Origin: Metabacillus crassostreae
Lineage (GTDB): Bacteria; Bacillota; Bacilli; Bacillales; Bacillaceae
Direction of reading: 5' to 3'
Assembly: GCF_016908395.1 (NCBI RefSeq)
Contig: NZ_JAFBDU010000001.1
Coordinates: 1,302,001-1,366,000 of the forward strand
Length of the DNA: 64,000 nucleotides
Shown: positions 1 to 10,302 of the stretch, piece by piece
Layout: every line of letters starts with the position of its first letter
Numbering within the stretch: the first letter of the stretch is position 1
The notes under the pieces: generated by a model
Databases searched by the model: none
The model's input: the letters and a program-made list of their open reading frames with translations, nothing else
Told to the model about the DNA's origin: nothing
Translations under genes and position numbers: made by a program

Positions 1-1
1 T

Positions 2-343
2 GACAGTGATTCACCATTCTATGGAGTTTACTATGGAGACAAACTTGTCGCTAGGATGAGTCTTTACCGAGTTGACAAGAAATTTGATCAATATTTCAAT
101 CCACAACAAGACTTTTTAGAGCTTTGGAAGCTTGAAGTTTTGCCTAATTACCAAGGAAAAGGTTATGGGAAAGCACTTGTTGATTATGCTAAAACCTTTC
201 AATTACCTATTAAAACTAACCCACGTGTAAAATCAGGTGACTTTTGGTCAAAAATGGATTTTGAACCTGTGAAATATGATATGGAAAGAGATAAAGGTGA
301 AAATCCTTTAGTGTGGTATCCAGCTGGAGTCTCTGAACAATAA
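2..343 (+). CDS. ylbP: GNAT-family N-acetyltransferase, YlbP-like (5' end cut by window edge)
   Basis: The open frame runs in from the window edge at base 2, so the N-terminus is missing; the first internal ATG is at 56 and should not be taken as the start. The visible 113 residues include the acetyl-CoA binding loop of the GNAT fold, a basic/glycine stretch QGKGYGKAL preceded by a hydrophobic strand (LEVLPNY). It is followed by a 90-base spacer and a bidirectional terminator that it shares with the convergent ylbO-like gene. In B. subtilis ylbP sits next to ylbO, which supports the name. The acetyl acceptor is not known from sequence. Confidence 0.8.
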   Translation, partial: DSDSPFYGVYYGDKLVARMSLYRVDKKFDQYFNPQQDFLELWKLEVLPNYQGKGYGKALVDYAKTFQLPIKTNPRVKSGDFWSKMDFEPVKYDMERDKGENPLVWYPAGVSEQ

Positions 344-433
344 ACATAAGGAAAAGTGCAAGCCGGCCTGGAGCTTAGACTTTAAAACTAAAGTGCAGTT
401 TTTATACTTCATCAATCATCTTATAAACAGAAG

Positions 434-476
434 CAACAAAAAAAGTAGTGGATAAAATCCCACTACTTTTTTGTTG
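434..476. terminator. Bidirectional terminator between ylbP and ylbO
   Basis: A-rich and T-rich arms flank a GTAGTGG/CCCACTAC stem, giving a U-tract on either strand. It lies between two convergent genes. Confidence 0.85.
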
Positions 477-514
477 TTTCTAAAATTATTACTCTTTGAA
501 ACAGTACTTTCATC

Positions 515-1165
515 TTACTTTTCAACTCTTTCTAATACACCATTTTTATCCATTTGAAACTTCACTTTTCGATTTCTCTCATCCTCTTGTAGAATAACCA
601 TTTTTCTAACTTTATCCATCACTTCAATTAAAGCATGATAATCCGCTTCTATTACTTGTAAATTGTTTGATAATGTAGTTTTCTCTTGCTTAAGTTTTTT
701 AATAATCTCTTTCAGTTCCATATTCTCAGTTGTTAACCTTTGATTTTCTGCTTGAATTTCATTTACCGCAGGTGCTTCTTCATACTGTTTAAGAAATGTA
801 ATAAGTTCTTTTATTGTATTTGAACTTTGACTTTGGTTTTGATTGACGGATTTCTCATTTGGAACTTCAACCACTTCTTTTTCTTCATTATTTTGATCTT
901 GTTCAACAGTGGATTGCTCAATATCTGAAGTATATGTTCTTAACTCTTTTCTTTGCTTTTTTGCAACTTCAATACCAGTTTTATATTGTTTACGAACATG
1001 TGAATTCCATCTAAACCCACATGCTGCTGCAGTTCGAGATAATTTTCTACCTACTTCTTCAAATGCAGCAAGTTGTGTTGCTCCTTCACGTATATGTCTC
1101 AGCACCACTTCAGCTAATAGTAAATCTTCATCATGTGTCCATGCATCTTGTCGTGTAGTAGTCAT
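515..1165 (-). CDS. ylbO: RsfA-family transcriptional regulator (YlbO-like)
   Basis: 216 residues from the ATG at 1165, which has GGAGGT 7 bases upstream; a longer reading to 1186 has no ribosome binding site. Residues about 5-65 form a Myb/SANT-like DNA-binding domain ([16 protein letters not shown], then a recognition segment around AACGFRW). The middle is acidic and Gln/Asn-rich, and residues about 125-200 are predicted to form a coiled coil (repeated L/I at heptad spacing), as in RsfA, the prespore regulator acting under sigma F in B. subtilis. Family knowledge suggests a modulator of forespore gene expression; the target genes cannot be inferred here. Confidence 0.85.
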   Translation of the reverse strand: MTTTRQDAWTHDEDLLLAEVVLRHIREGATQLAAFEEVGRKLSRTAAACGFRWNSHVRKQYKTGIEVAKKQRKELRTYTSDIEQSTVEQDQNNEEKEVVEVPNEKSVNQNQSQSSNTIKELITFLKQYEEAPAVNEIQAENQRLTTENMELKEIIKKLKQEKTTLSNNLQVIEADYHALIEVMDKVRKMVILQEDERNRKVKFQMDKNGVLERVEK

Positions 1166-1516
1166 CTTAATACCTCCAATAGTCACTTTTAATTAATACA
1201 TATGCAACTACTAGAAAAGATAGACTAATTACACTCTATTACTTATAAAAATATACAAAACCACAAATTGCTATTTATCAAAAACTTTCTATAATAAAAG
1301 GCTTTACTTTCTTAGGAAAAAAACATGGCCCTCTTATCCTAAAGGGCTAAGAGTTTACTTGTTAGTTGAACTCCTGTGAGATAGCCATTTGACTCCTTCT
1401 TTAAGCTAGAATGCTTGTATATCCATCCATGTCCAATCAACACAATCAACAGGTTATTAAAATTCAATATTAAGCTTTATCAGGGCCTAATTATCAAATA
1501 ACCTTAAACTCTATGT
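1166..1516. other. Intergenic gap, ylbO / enoyl-CoA hydratase-like gene
   Basis: 351 AT-rich bases. There is a small GCCCT/AGGGC hairpin near 1325-1350. I see no ORF with a ribosome binding site and no convincing promoter or RNA gene. Confidence 0.5.
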
Positions 1517-2293
1517 TCATTCCTTTTTTCTGCTCATAAAATTTGCAACAGCTTGATGATGTTCATCTAACTCCCATAACACTGAACAGTTATATATCTC
1601 AGACATCATCCGATTATGTAATCCGGTTTGTTTCCATTGATTTACTTTAATTGATTTATATGCTCTTATTACATTTGGGTCGGTAACTAATGAGTTTTCT
1701 ATAAATTTGTAAGTAACAGGGTAAAAGTCATCCTCAGAAGAGAAAACTTTGTTAATAAAGCCTAGTGATTCTGCTTCTTCAACTAATATCTTGTCTGCAG
1801 AATACAAGAGAGACATTGCCTGATCATACCGTAATTTTTCCAAAAGCATTGTTGCTCCACCCCAACCTGTGGTAATCGCTAATTGCCCTTGAATGAATCC
1901 AACAGAAACACCTTGTTTAGCTAATCTAAAATCACAAGCTGTTGCTATTTCACAGCCACCTCCTAAAGCAACCCCATTTAATAAAGCATAAGTTGGTACA
2001 GGAAAAGTCATTAATTCATACAATATATCTCCCATTTTCGAAAGCATTTGATAGGCTTCTTTTTGTGTTTTCAACGCATGAAACACCTTTATATCTCCAC
2101 CTGAACAAAAAGCTTTGTCTCCTTCCCCCGTTATAATAAGCGCTTTCAAATCTTTTCTATCTTTAATAGCCTCAAAACTTAACTTAAGTTGATCCATACA
2201 CTCAAAATCAATTGCATTATATTTATCAGGACGATTTAATCTTAATTCTATAACCCCTAACATAGGTTCACTCATGACTATTTTTTGTTGCAT
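1517..2293 (-). CDS. Enoyl-CoA hydratase/isomerase (crotonase) family protein
   Basis: 258 residues, typical crotonase length. The oxyanion-hole segments are present: AFCSGGDIK near residue 61 and GVALGGGCEIATACDFRLA (about 107-125). By eye, the two positions that hold the acid/base glutamates of classical enoyl-CoA hydratases are not Glu (GFIQGQLAI, and AMSLLYSAD after the second helix), so the reaction may be an isomerase, hydrolase or decarboxylase step rather than hydration. It is a single gene behind an AAGGAAG ribosome binding site, inserted between ylbO and rpmF compared with B. subtilis. The substrate is unknown. Confidence 0.8.
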   Translation of the reverse strand: MQQKIVMSEPMLGVIELRLNRPDKYNAIDFECMDQLKLSFEAIKDRKDLKALIITGEGDKAFCSGGDIKVFHALKTQKEAYQMLSKMGDILYELMTFPVPTYALLNGVALGGGCEIATACDFRLAKQGVSVGFIQGQLAITTGWGGATMLLEKLRYDQAMSLLYSADKILVEEAESLGFINKVFSSEDDFYPVTYKFIENSLVTDPNVIRAYKSIKVNQWKQTGLHNRMMSEIYNCSVLWELDEHHQAVANFMSRKKE

Positions 2294-2586
2294 GTTTCTT
2301 CTTCCTTTCTTTCATTTAATAAGGACTTCCCTCATAAAGTTGTTTTTTTACATGGAAAAAGTTTAATACGAATCTCAAGTACCATTCTTTTTCAGTGTTT
2401 AGTACATATAAGGTTCCTTCTATTAGGAACAGGTATCACAAGACTCCATATCATGCTATTTCCTTCAAGTTACTAAAAAACTCGACAATTCGCAAAGCTT
2501 TTATATCAAAACTAAGTTATTAACTTGTTCTACTTACAATTTTGAATAATCTTATCTTATATAGTTCAAAAATATCTTGTAAATAT
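2294..2586. other. Gap upstream of the crotonase-family gene
   Basis: About 290 bases that should hold the promoter of the gene at 1517-2293. I see no strong sigma-A match and no coding ORF. Confidence 0.4.
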
Positions 2587-2620
2587 AAAAACGTGAGAAT
2601 CAATAGATTCTCACGTTTTT
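2587..2620 (-). terminator. Terminator of ylbN-rpmF
   Basis: A perfect 15-bp stem (AACGTGAGAATC and its complement) with a 4-base loop sits directly downstream of rpmF, and the outer A/T pairs give a U-tract. Confidence 0.9.
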
Positions 2621-2633
2621 AATGGCAAACATA

Positions 2634-2807
2634 TTATTTGCTTACAACGTCTTTTCCTTTGTATGTTCCACATGCTTTACATACACGGTGAGCAAGTTTG
2701 CTTTCACCGCAGCTTGGGCATTCTACCATACCAGGTACTTGTAATTTAAAATGAGTACGACGTAGTCTTTTTCTTGTTTTAGAAGTTCTTCTAAAAGGTA
2801 CAGCCAT
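2634..2807 (-). CDS. rpmF: 50S ribosomal protein L32
   Basis: 57 residues, the normal L32 length. It begins [19 protein letters not shown] and carries the zinc-ribbon cysteines [18 protein letters not shown], so it is the zinc-binding form of the protein. The start at 2807 has AGGAGGTGGG just upstream; the longer reading to 2831 runs through that site. It is cotranscribed behind ylbN, the usual pairing in Firmicutes and many other bacteria. Confidence 0.97.
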   Translation of the reverse strand: MAVPFRRTSKTRKRLRRTHFKLQVPGMVECPSCGESKLAHRVCKACGTYKGKDVVSK

Positions 2808-2886
2808 TATTCCCACCTCCTTAAAGAGCATTACATAGATGAATCCGAATAAATCGGTTCATTGTAAGATATTAGCTAAAATATCA

Positions 2887-3402
2887 TTAGCTTTCTTCAT
2901 TTTCGAAGAATTTTGCCAGTCCAGCTAATCGAGGATCAACCTTGTTATTCTGAGCTTCCTCAGAAATCACTTCCCAGTCTTTACCTGATTGTGGAGCAGC
3001 TCCTTCTACTTTGTCATCATCACAGAAAACTTGTATCGGAATTTCTAATATAATGATTTCTTTTATTATTGGGGTTAAATCCAAAACATCACCATCAACT
3101 AGATGAAAATCATCTTCCGTATCATAATCTGCTGGTTTTAATAAAAATGTTTCTGTTGTATCAATTGAAAATGGATATTTAACATCCACTAACGTTCGAG
3201 AACAAGGAAGAACCATTGAACCAGTTATTGTTAAGTGAAATGTTGCTTTAGTTGAGCTAAGATCTGCTCTACCAATAACATTTACCGGACTTATATCACG
3301 TATGTCTTTATGACTTGTGACAAGGTCACTTACATTAACTTCTTCATCAATCTTCAATCCCTTGCTTTGCAATTGATGTAGTTGACTAATTGTCCATTTC
3401 AA
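2887..3402 (-). CDS. ylbN: DUF177 / YceD-family protein YlbN
   Basis: 171 residues from a TTG with GAGGTGAT 5 bases upstream. The family (YceD/YlbN, PF02620) is found next to rpmF in most bacteria and has been tied to 23S rRNA accumulation in homologues. The tail DPRLAGLAKFF is the typical family ending. It heads a two-gene operon with rpmF, driven by a near-perfect promoter about 30 bases upstream of the start and ended by the stem at 2587-2620. Confidence 0.92.
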   Translation of the reverse strand: MKWTISQLHQLQSKGLKIDEEVNVSDLVTSHKDIRDISPVNVIGRADLSSTKATFHLTITGSMVLPCSRTLVDVKYPFSIDTTETFLLKPADYDTEDDFHLVDGDVLDLTPIIKEIIILEIPIQVFCDDDKVEGAAPQSGKDWEVISEEAQNNKVDPRLAGLAKFFENEES

Positions 3403-3725
3403 CGTGTATCACCTCAAGGCAACAAAGGTAATTATAGCCTTCGCAAAATAATTTGTCAATATTTTTTCTTTACAGTGTTAGTATACATGATAATTTCTAT
3501 AATGCAAAATTAACACCAGTATTTACACCATATATTTTGCCGTTCCGTTAGAACACTATACAGAAAACAATGGAATAAGTAAAGAGGTTTATCCATAACA
3601 CTTCTTAATCTATAATAGAATTAGGTTTGAAGTGGGATCAGTAAATAGACATGTTTGATTTATAAAGATACCACACTTTAAACACAAATGTTCAAATAGA
3701 AAAAATATGAATTGTTGGTGATAAC
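3403..3725. other. Divergent gap between ylbN and tmcAL
   Basis: Holds the ylbN promoter at 3431-3459. The rest is AT-rich. The tmcAL promoter is not obvious: a TTTACA with a TAAT-type box near 3471-3500 is possible but weak. Confidence 0.5.
3431..3459 (-). promoter_or_regulatory. Sigma-A promoter of ylbN-rpmF
   Basis: On the minus strand: TTGACA (3459-3454), a spacer of exactly 17 bases, then TATAAT (3436-3431). Both hexamers match the consensus fully. Confidence 0.92.
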
Positions 3726-4946
3726 ATGAATGTTCTCGGATTGATTGTAGAATATAATCCATTTCATAATGGGCACTTATACCATTTAAAAGAATCAGTA
3801 AAAAAAACAAATGCTAATGTTGTTATTGCTGTAATGAGTGGGAATTTTCTTCAAAGGGGTGAACCATCGATCATCTCTAAATGGAAGCGTACTGAAATGG
3901 CTTTACTAAATGGTGTTGATTTGGTTATCGAGCTTCCGTATGTGTTTGCAACACAGAAAGCAGAAACCTTTGCAAACGGTGCAGTTTCAATATTAGAAGC
4001 ATTACATTGTGACAGTCTTTGTTTTGGTAGTGAATCAGGTGAAATTAATCCGTTTCTTCAAACAACTCAATTTTTATTGAAGCGCCAATTAGAGTATGAT
4101 GAACTAATAAAAAAGCACGTTCAAACTGGAGTGAGTTATCCTAAAGCATTAACCCTTGCTTTTCAAGAATTAGCGGGAGATCAAGAAATACTAGATCTTT
4201 CTCTTCCAAATAATATTTTAGGATTTCATTATGTGAGTGCCATTTATAAACAAAAGTCCAAAATTAAACCATATACAATTAAACGATCATCAGCCGGATA
4301 TCATGATGAAACTATTACAAGTCCTACAATTGCTAGTGCAACAAGTATTCGGAAAACCTTGTTCTCAAGCGACAGTGAGGAGGTGAATATTAGTAATTAT
4401 GTACCACCTGAAACATTAGAAAGAATAAACAAATATAAAGCTGAAAACACTCTCCTCCATAATTGGGAAAATTATTTTCATTACTTAAAGTACTCAATTT
4501 TGACAATGCGTAAAGAAGAAATCCAGTCAATTTACGAGGTTGAAGAAGGGTTAGAAAACCGAATACTTAAGTTTATTATCCAATCGACTAGCTTTCATGA
4601 ATTTATTGAAAAATTAAAATCAAAAAGATACACATGGACAAGACTTCAAAGAGTATGTACCCACATATTAACAAACACAACAAAACAGCAAATGAAAGAT
4701 ATAACCGAATTATCTCCATACATAAGATTATTAGGAATGACAGAGAAAGGCCAAAAATATTTAAATTCAATCAAAAAGGACGTTCCAATACCTCTTATCT
4801 CTAAGGTATCTTCTTTTCAACATCCGTTTCTTGACATTGATATAAAAGCATCATACACATATAACATGGTATTTCAGGAACCAAATCGTTCATTACGACT
4901 GCAAGATGAATATACTTCTCCTCCAATTAGAATTGTTAGGAAATAA
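3726..4946 (+). CDS. tmcAL: tRNA(Met) cytidine acetate ligase TmcAL (YlbM)
   Basis: 406 residues. It starts MNVLGLIVEYNPFHNGHLYHL, which carries the nucleotidyltransferase-type HxGH-like signature (NPFHNGH), followed by VAVMSGNFLQRGEP-like segments (here IAVMSGNFLQRGEPSI near residue 39) and PYVFATQKAETFA. TmcAL uses acetate and ATP to make N4-acetylcytidine at the wobble position of elongator tRNA(Met). It is divergent from ylbN, and GGTGATAAC precedes the ATG. It is convergent with ylbL and shares the terminator at 5016-5053. Confidence 0.93.
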   Translation: MNVLGLIVEYNPFHNGHLYHLKESVKKTNANVVIAVMSGNFLQRGEPSIISKWKRTEMALLNGVDLVIELPYVFATQKAETFANGAVSILEALHCDSLCFGSESGEINPFLQTTQFLLKRQLEYDELIKKHVQTGVSYPKALTLAFQELAGDQEILDLSLPNNILGFHYVSAIYKQKSKIKPYTIKRSSAGYHDETITSPTIASATSIRKTLFSSDSEEVNISNYVPPETLERINKYKAENTLLHNWENYFHYLKYSILTMRKEEIQSIYEVEEGLENRILKFIIQSTSFHEFIEKLKSKRYTWTRLQRVCTHILTNTTKQQMKDITELSPYIRLLGMTEKGQKYLNSIKKDVPIPLISKVSSFQHPFLDIDIKASYTYNMVFQEPNRSLRLQDEYTSPPIRIVRK

Positions 4947-5015
4947 TTAAGCAATTTAGTAGGGATTTTTCAATAATTAATATGATACCAACTTGCTATC
5001 TGAATAGAGAGATCA

Positions 5016-5053
5016 AAAAATGCCTGGATTAGGTGATTAATCCAGGCATTTTT
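5016..5053. terminator. Bidirectional terminator tmcAL / ylbL
   Basis: A perfect 16-bp stem (AAAAATGCCTGGATTA with its complement), a 6-base loop, and U-tracts on both sides. Confidence 0.92.
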
Positions 5054-5092
5054 ATTTAAAGATCTTTGATTGAAGCTAATTTTCATGATGTT

Positions 5093-6118
5093 TTAATTCT
5101 TAACCTCTATTTTCATTAAATAATTCAATGCATCGTCAAACTCATCGACTGGAATGATTTTCATATTTGTATTAATATCTTCTGCTGTCTTGAGGGCTTC
5201 TTGATAATCTGATGTAGAATTGTTTTGTTCATTTGGTGCAAAAAATATATCAACATCATCATGATCAGCAGCAACTATTTTTTGTGAGATCCCTCCTATT
5301 GGACCAACTTCACCCTCTGCATTAATTGTGCCTGTACCAGCAATTTTATATCCTTTTGTTATATCTTCTTCAATAAGTTGATTATAAATCTCCAATGACA
5401 TCATTAAACCTGCTGATGGACCTCCAATTTCTTCGGTTTTTAAGGTAATTGTAGGGTCAACATCAATTTCCCGATCAGTAACTAGCCCTATACCTATCCC
5501 TACTTTACTTGGCTGTTCTTTGAACGCCGCTAGCTTAATCTTTGCTTCCTTTTGCTCTCCATCTCTTTCATAATTTATGAGCACCTCATCACCTTCATTC
5601 TTTTTACTCACATACTCAATAAATTCCTCTGCTGTTTGAAATTCAATTTGATCAACTGAATATATTCGATCTCCCACATTTAATACATCATAAGCAGGCA
5701 TATCTTCTACAACACCGTCTACATAGATTCCATTGAATGTAAAATCAACCTTTTTATTTGCTTTTTTATAAGCAACGGCAATCGCAGATTCTTGAGAAAC
5801 TTCCATCATGTGTAATTGGCGATTAATATATTCTTTATCAGTTTCATCTTCACGCCTAATCTCCTCAAGAGGGTGAAGGTAATGATAGTCATTTAATTTT
5901 GCCCAGACATATGTTAGGGGGTTTGCTCTACCAAACCTTACAGTTGTTAAAGAAAAACTACCTTCTTCCTTATCAAATCCATTCTCCACCTCTATTATCG
6001 GTTGTAATTCTGAAGCCATCCCTGGCTGTGTAATATAATAAGGAAGTTTGATAAATGTTGTAATGAGAATAATAATTGCTAAAAAAAGGCTCGTTCTAAA
6101 AATAGTTCTACCCTTCAT
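5093..6118 (-). CDS. ylbL: Membrane-anchored PDZ / Lon-type serine protease YlbL (DdcP)
   Basis: 341 residues from the ATG at 6118, which overlaps the end of ylbK by 11 bases. One N-terminal membrane segment (about 8-28) is followed by an extracellular part: a PDZ domain (about 120-200, GVVEDMPAYDVLNVGDRIYSV) and a Lon-like S16 domain with the catalytic Ser in GGPSAGLMMSLE and Lys in GGISQKIVAA. In B. subtilis YlbL (DdcP) helps clear the division inhibitor YneA after DNA damage. It is translationally coupled to ylbK. Confidence 0.92.
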   Translation of the reverse strand: MKGRTIFRTSLFLAIIILITTFIKLPYYITQPGMASELQPIIEVENGFDKEEGSFSLTTVRFGRANPLTYVWAKLNDYHYLHPLEEIRREDETDKEYINRQLHMMEVSQESAIAVAYKKANKKVDFTFNGIYVDGVVEDMPAYDVLNVGDRIYSVDQIEFQTAEEFIEYVSKKNEGDEVLINYERDGEQKEAKIKLAAFKEQPSKVGIGIGLVTDREIDVDPTITLKTEEIGGPSAGLMMSLEIYNQLIEEDITKGYKIAGTGTINAEGEVGPIGGISQKIVAADHDDVDIFFAPNEQNNSTSDYQEALKTAEDINTNMKIIPVDEFDDALNYLMKIEVKN

Positions 6119-6908
6119 CAGAGTTGTTCTCCTTCCATTTCTCGATAAGGTTATGTATTTTATCAACCTGTAACCTTGCTTCCTTTTCACCAATATCAAT
6201 AATTTCCTTCGTATTTTTAAACGCCCTAGAACTATATTGCTCTACATGTGGACGAATCATGACATCTGAAGCAATTTCCCGGTGATGTACAAGTTCATCC
6301 TGCATAATGTCTAAACTTTGTAAAATAACATCAAAAATAGACGTTATATCTTCATTTTTCTTTACATGTGATACATCAACAGCAACGACAATATCTGCCC
6401 CCATTTCTTTCACAACTGAAACAGGTACTCTGTCAACTACTCCTCCATCCACTAACAGTCTACCATTAATTTTTTCCGGAACAAAGATTCCAGGTATAGC
6501 AATACTTGCTCGAACAGCATCTGCAACAGATCCTTCTTTAAAAACTACTTTTTTCCCATCATATAAATCAGTTGCTATAACAGCAACAGGAATGTCTAAT
6601 TGATCAAATGTTTTATGATGTGTAAATAAACGAATCAGTTCTTTTACACGATTACCTGAAATAAATCCCATTTTAGGAATTGTATAATCTAAGTAGTATT
6701 TTCTTTTAAATGCTAACGCAAATTGGTTCATTCTTTCAATGCTTAAACCTGATGCATAAAAGGTTCCTACAAGAGCCCCCATACTACTTCCTGCAATTAA
6801 GTCTATTGGAATTCCTTCTTCTTTTAAAACTTTTAGTACTCCTAAATGAGCAAATCCCCTTGCTCCACCAGAACCAAGAGCTAAACCAATTTTAGGTTCC
6901 TTTTTCAA
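6108..6908 (-). CDS. ylbK: Patatin-like phospholipase, NTE family (YlbK)
   Basis: 266 residues from a TTG with AAGGAGGG upstream. Patatin signatures in order: the oxyanion loop GSGGARGFAHLGVLK (about 12-26), the nucleophile elbow GSSMG (about 41-45), and the DGG of the catalytic dyad Asp (LLVDGGVVDRVP, about 152). No signal peptide, so it is probably a cytoplasmic or membrane-associated esterase. The in vivo lipid substrate is not known. It is the first gene of a two-gene unit with ylbL. Confidence 0.9.
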   Translation of the reverse strand: MKKEPKIGLALGSGGARGFAHLGVLKVLKEEGIPIDLIAGSSMGALVGTFYASGLSIERMNQFALAFKRKYYLDYTIPKMGFISGNRVKELIRLFTHHKTFDQLDIPVAVIATDLYDGKKVVFKEGSVADAVRASIAIPGIFVPEKINGRLLVDGGVVDRVPVSVVKEMGADIVVAVDVSHVKKNEDITSIFDVILQSLDIMQDELVHHREIASDVMIRPHVEQYSSRAFKNTKEIIDIGEKEARLQVDKIHNLIEKWKENNSDEG

Positions 6909-7376
6909 AGAGAATCCCTCCTTTTTTCGCTTACTTTATCTCTTTACATAAGCTGAAGCAAACAGCTTGATATAAAGCCTATTCACTTCTTTTCTTTCTT
7001 TGAAATCGTTAATAATAAAACTCATACCAGATAATTTATTCAATTAGCAATCTTAGCAAAGAGCTCCACATAAAAATGTATGTGTAATATATAATGCTTA
7101 TCCAATATTTTCATTTTATTTCCTTATAAATCTAGATAAAGGTAAATTTCAAATCAGATAATTATTCTATACGTCATTCTTATGGTCTAAAAAGTGTACC
7201 TATTCACGTATATTGAACTAATGAGGATTGTACAAGTATATTTGATAAAGCTGATTAAAGCTTTATCAGTATAGTCGTTCATGCTCTGGGTGTGCTTATT
7301 TTAGTAAATTCACATTCAGAAGATTATATTTATAATCTGTAAATTATTATGACCGTGATTTAGGAGGCGTCACATT
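6909..7376. other. Divergent gap ylbK / ylbJ
   Basis: 468 AT-rich bases. The only strong structure is a 10-bp inverted repeat, TGATAAAGCT and its complement with a 6-base loop, at 7243-7268. A sigma-E promoter is expected for ylbJ from B. subtilis, but I cannot point to a clear match. Confidence 0.5.
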
Positions 7377-8600
7377 TTGAGTCTTTCAAAATTCAAAACC
7401 ATATTCTTAGCTATTTTTATTAGTGGTCTTACAATTTCCATCATTTTAAATCCTAAAGAATCACTTGATGCCTCAACTAGAGGATTAGAAATTTGGTGGG
7501 AAGTTGTTTTCCCATCACTTCTACCATTTTTTATTGTTTCAGAATTACTCATAGGTTTTGGGGTTGTGAAATTTTTAGGCGTTTTATTAGAACCACTAAT
7601 GCGTCCTATCTTTCGTGTCCCTGGTGTTGGTGGCTTCGTATGGGCAATGGGAATGGCATCTGGAAATCCTGCTGGCGCAAAGCTTACAGCAAGGCTAAGG
7701 CAAGAAAACCACCTTACAGCAATACAAGCAGAACGACTTGTATCATTTACTAGTTCTTCAAATCCGTTATTTATCTTCGGAGCAGTTGCAGTTGGATTTT
7801 TTAACAATCCAGCTTTAGGAATCCTTTTGGCATCTGCCCATTATTTGGGGAATTTGTGTGTAGGAATAACGATGAGATTTTATGGTGGATCTAGTGAAAC
7901 ATTACATGATTCAAAGAAGGTTACCTTTCTTTCTTCGATCATGACCGCGTTTAGGGAGTTACATACAACACGAATACAAGAAGGTCGTCCTCTCGGCAAA
8001 ATGCTTGGAGATGCTGTTATTTCGTCAATTCAAACTCTCTTAATGATTGGCGGATTTATTATATTATTCTCTGTTTTTAATAAAATTCTTTCTATAATTC
8101 ATGTTACAGAGATGATTGCCTTTATTATTTCCGGTATCTTAGCTCTCTTTCATTTAGCAACTGAACTGAGTGTTCCACTAATAACAGGGATTTTCGAAAT
8201 CACTCTTGGAAATCAGTTAGTTAGTGAAACTAATGTAAAGTTGGTAGATAAAGTAATGATTGCAAGTTTTATTTTGGCATTTGGCGGGTTATCTATACAG
8301 GCTCAGGTTGCAAGTATATTAGCAGATACAGATATACGGTTTAAACCATTCTTTTTTGCAAGAATCCTTCAAGGAGTCTACTCATCATTTATTGCTTACT
8401 TGCTCTTCAATCCTCTATATGTAAATATTCAAGCATACAACACAAGTGATTTGCCTGTCATGCTGATGTTGCATAGTCCAGAGTGGGCAAGAAACTATTG
8501 GGAGTCTGTTATCCAAATTGGTCCGCTAATTACGTTATCATCACTAATGCTGTATGTATTCTTGTATGGTAGACGCAGTGTCTTTTCTAAGCCATTGTAA
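7377..8600 (+). CDS. ylbJ: Sporulation integral membrane protein YlbJ
   Basis: 407 residues starting at TTG 7377 behind TAGGAGGCG. It is a polytopic protein with about 8-10 hydrophobic segments and two copies of a nucleoside-recognition (Gate) type region, including the conserved GNPAGAKL-like turn (SGNPAGAKLTARLR near residue 98) and SNPLFIFGAVAVGFF. In B. subtilis ylbJ is a mother-cell (sigma E) gene needed for normal, resistant spores; the transported compound is not settled. It is a lone gene, convergent with coaD. Confidence 0.93.
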   Translation: MSLSKFKTIFLAIFISGLTISIILNPKESLDASTRGLEIWWEVVFPSLLPFFIVSELLIGFGVVKFLGVLLEPLMRPIFRVPGVGGFVWAMGMASGNPAGAKLTARLRQENHLTAIQAERLVSFTSSSNPLFIFGAVAVGFFNNPALGILLASAHYLGNLCVGITMRFYGGSSETLHDSKKVTFLSSIMTAFRELHTTRIQEGRPLGKMLGDAVISSIQTLLMIGGFIILFSVFNKILSIIHVTEMIAFIISGILALFHLATELSVPLITGIFEITLGNQLVSETNVKLVDKVMIASFILAFGGLSIQAQVASILADTDIRFKPFFFARILQGVYSSFIAYLLFNPLYVNIQAYNTSDLPVMLMLHSPEWARNYWESVIQIGPLITLSSLMLYVFLYGRRSVFSKPL

Positions 8601-8708
8601 TAACAGGATTAGCATGGATTATTTTCACATACTCTGTGACACCTAGTTGAATACCTTTAGTGGATATGAATCCTAAAAAAATACAATGATTAACTAACAA
8701 TCAAAAAA

Positions 8709-8737
8709 CAAAAAAGCCTAATAATAAGGCTTTTTTG
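8709..8737. terminator. Bidirectional terminator ylbJ / coaD
   Basis: An 11-bp stem CAAAAAAGCCT / AGGCTTTTTTG with a 7-base loop, followed by TTTTT. Confidence 0.88.
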
Positions 8738-8743
8738 TTTTTC

Positions 8744-9807
<1,064 letters not shown>

Positions 9808-10302
9808 ATCTTTCACCACTATTTCTATTTGTTAATTTGCATCAAGGATAATTAATGCACGATTTTTAAAATTAAACTACTAAATAAAGTTCAATTTTAT
9901 CCTACCACAGCTATTCTAGTTGTTACAATAAATTCCCTTCTAAACATATTTCAAGAAAAATTTTTCCTATTTATGTATACAGAAAAGCCATTTGGTGATA
10001 ATGAGAGTAACAACATCGATTCGTTGATGTTGTTGCCAACCGCGGAGAAGACTTACGTTTCCCCATAAGTTCTTCCTCCGGTTTCTCCTCTCCCTTTGCC
10101 TTCAGCCTTTTATTTTTATAAAAGGTTTTGAAGGACCCTACAGGATTTTCTGTAGGGTTTTTTTATCATTATATAGAATGATTCAAGCTATTATCAATTA
10201 AAGCAACATGATATAGTAAGACTTGGTTTATTACTTGTCAAAGTAACTATATGCAACAAAGATACAATAACAGTTTTATTAAAGTCTCAGGGGGAATGAA
10301 GA
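9808..10302. other. Gap between rsmD and the DUF7147-type gene, with structured RNA
   Basis: About 495 bases. The half near rsmD (9808-9990) is plain AT-rich DNA with an extended -10-like TGTTACAAT near 9915-9923. The other half holds the four-hairpin element described separately. Confidence 0.6.
10009..10165 (+). ncRNA. Structured RNA candidate: three hairpins plus intrinsic terminator
   Basis: In order on the plus strand: stem 1 AACAACATC / GATGTTGTT (10009-10034); stem 2 of about 16 pairs, 10038-10055 with 10066-10083, around the loop CGTTTCCCCA; stem 3 CCTTC..CCTTTTAT / ATAAAAGG..GAAGG (10099-10134); then a terminator ACCCTACAG / CTGTAGGGT with seven U (10135-10165). The U-tract exists only on the plus strand, which favours a plus-strand sRNA or a terminator-controlled leader for the gene at 10303. 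However, a 'ylbH leader' motif is known from the DNA upstream of rsmD (ylbH) in Bacillus, which would be read on the minus strand; this element may be the same thing. Confidence 0.6.
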
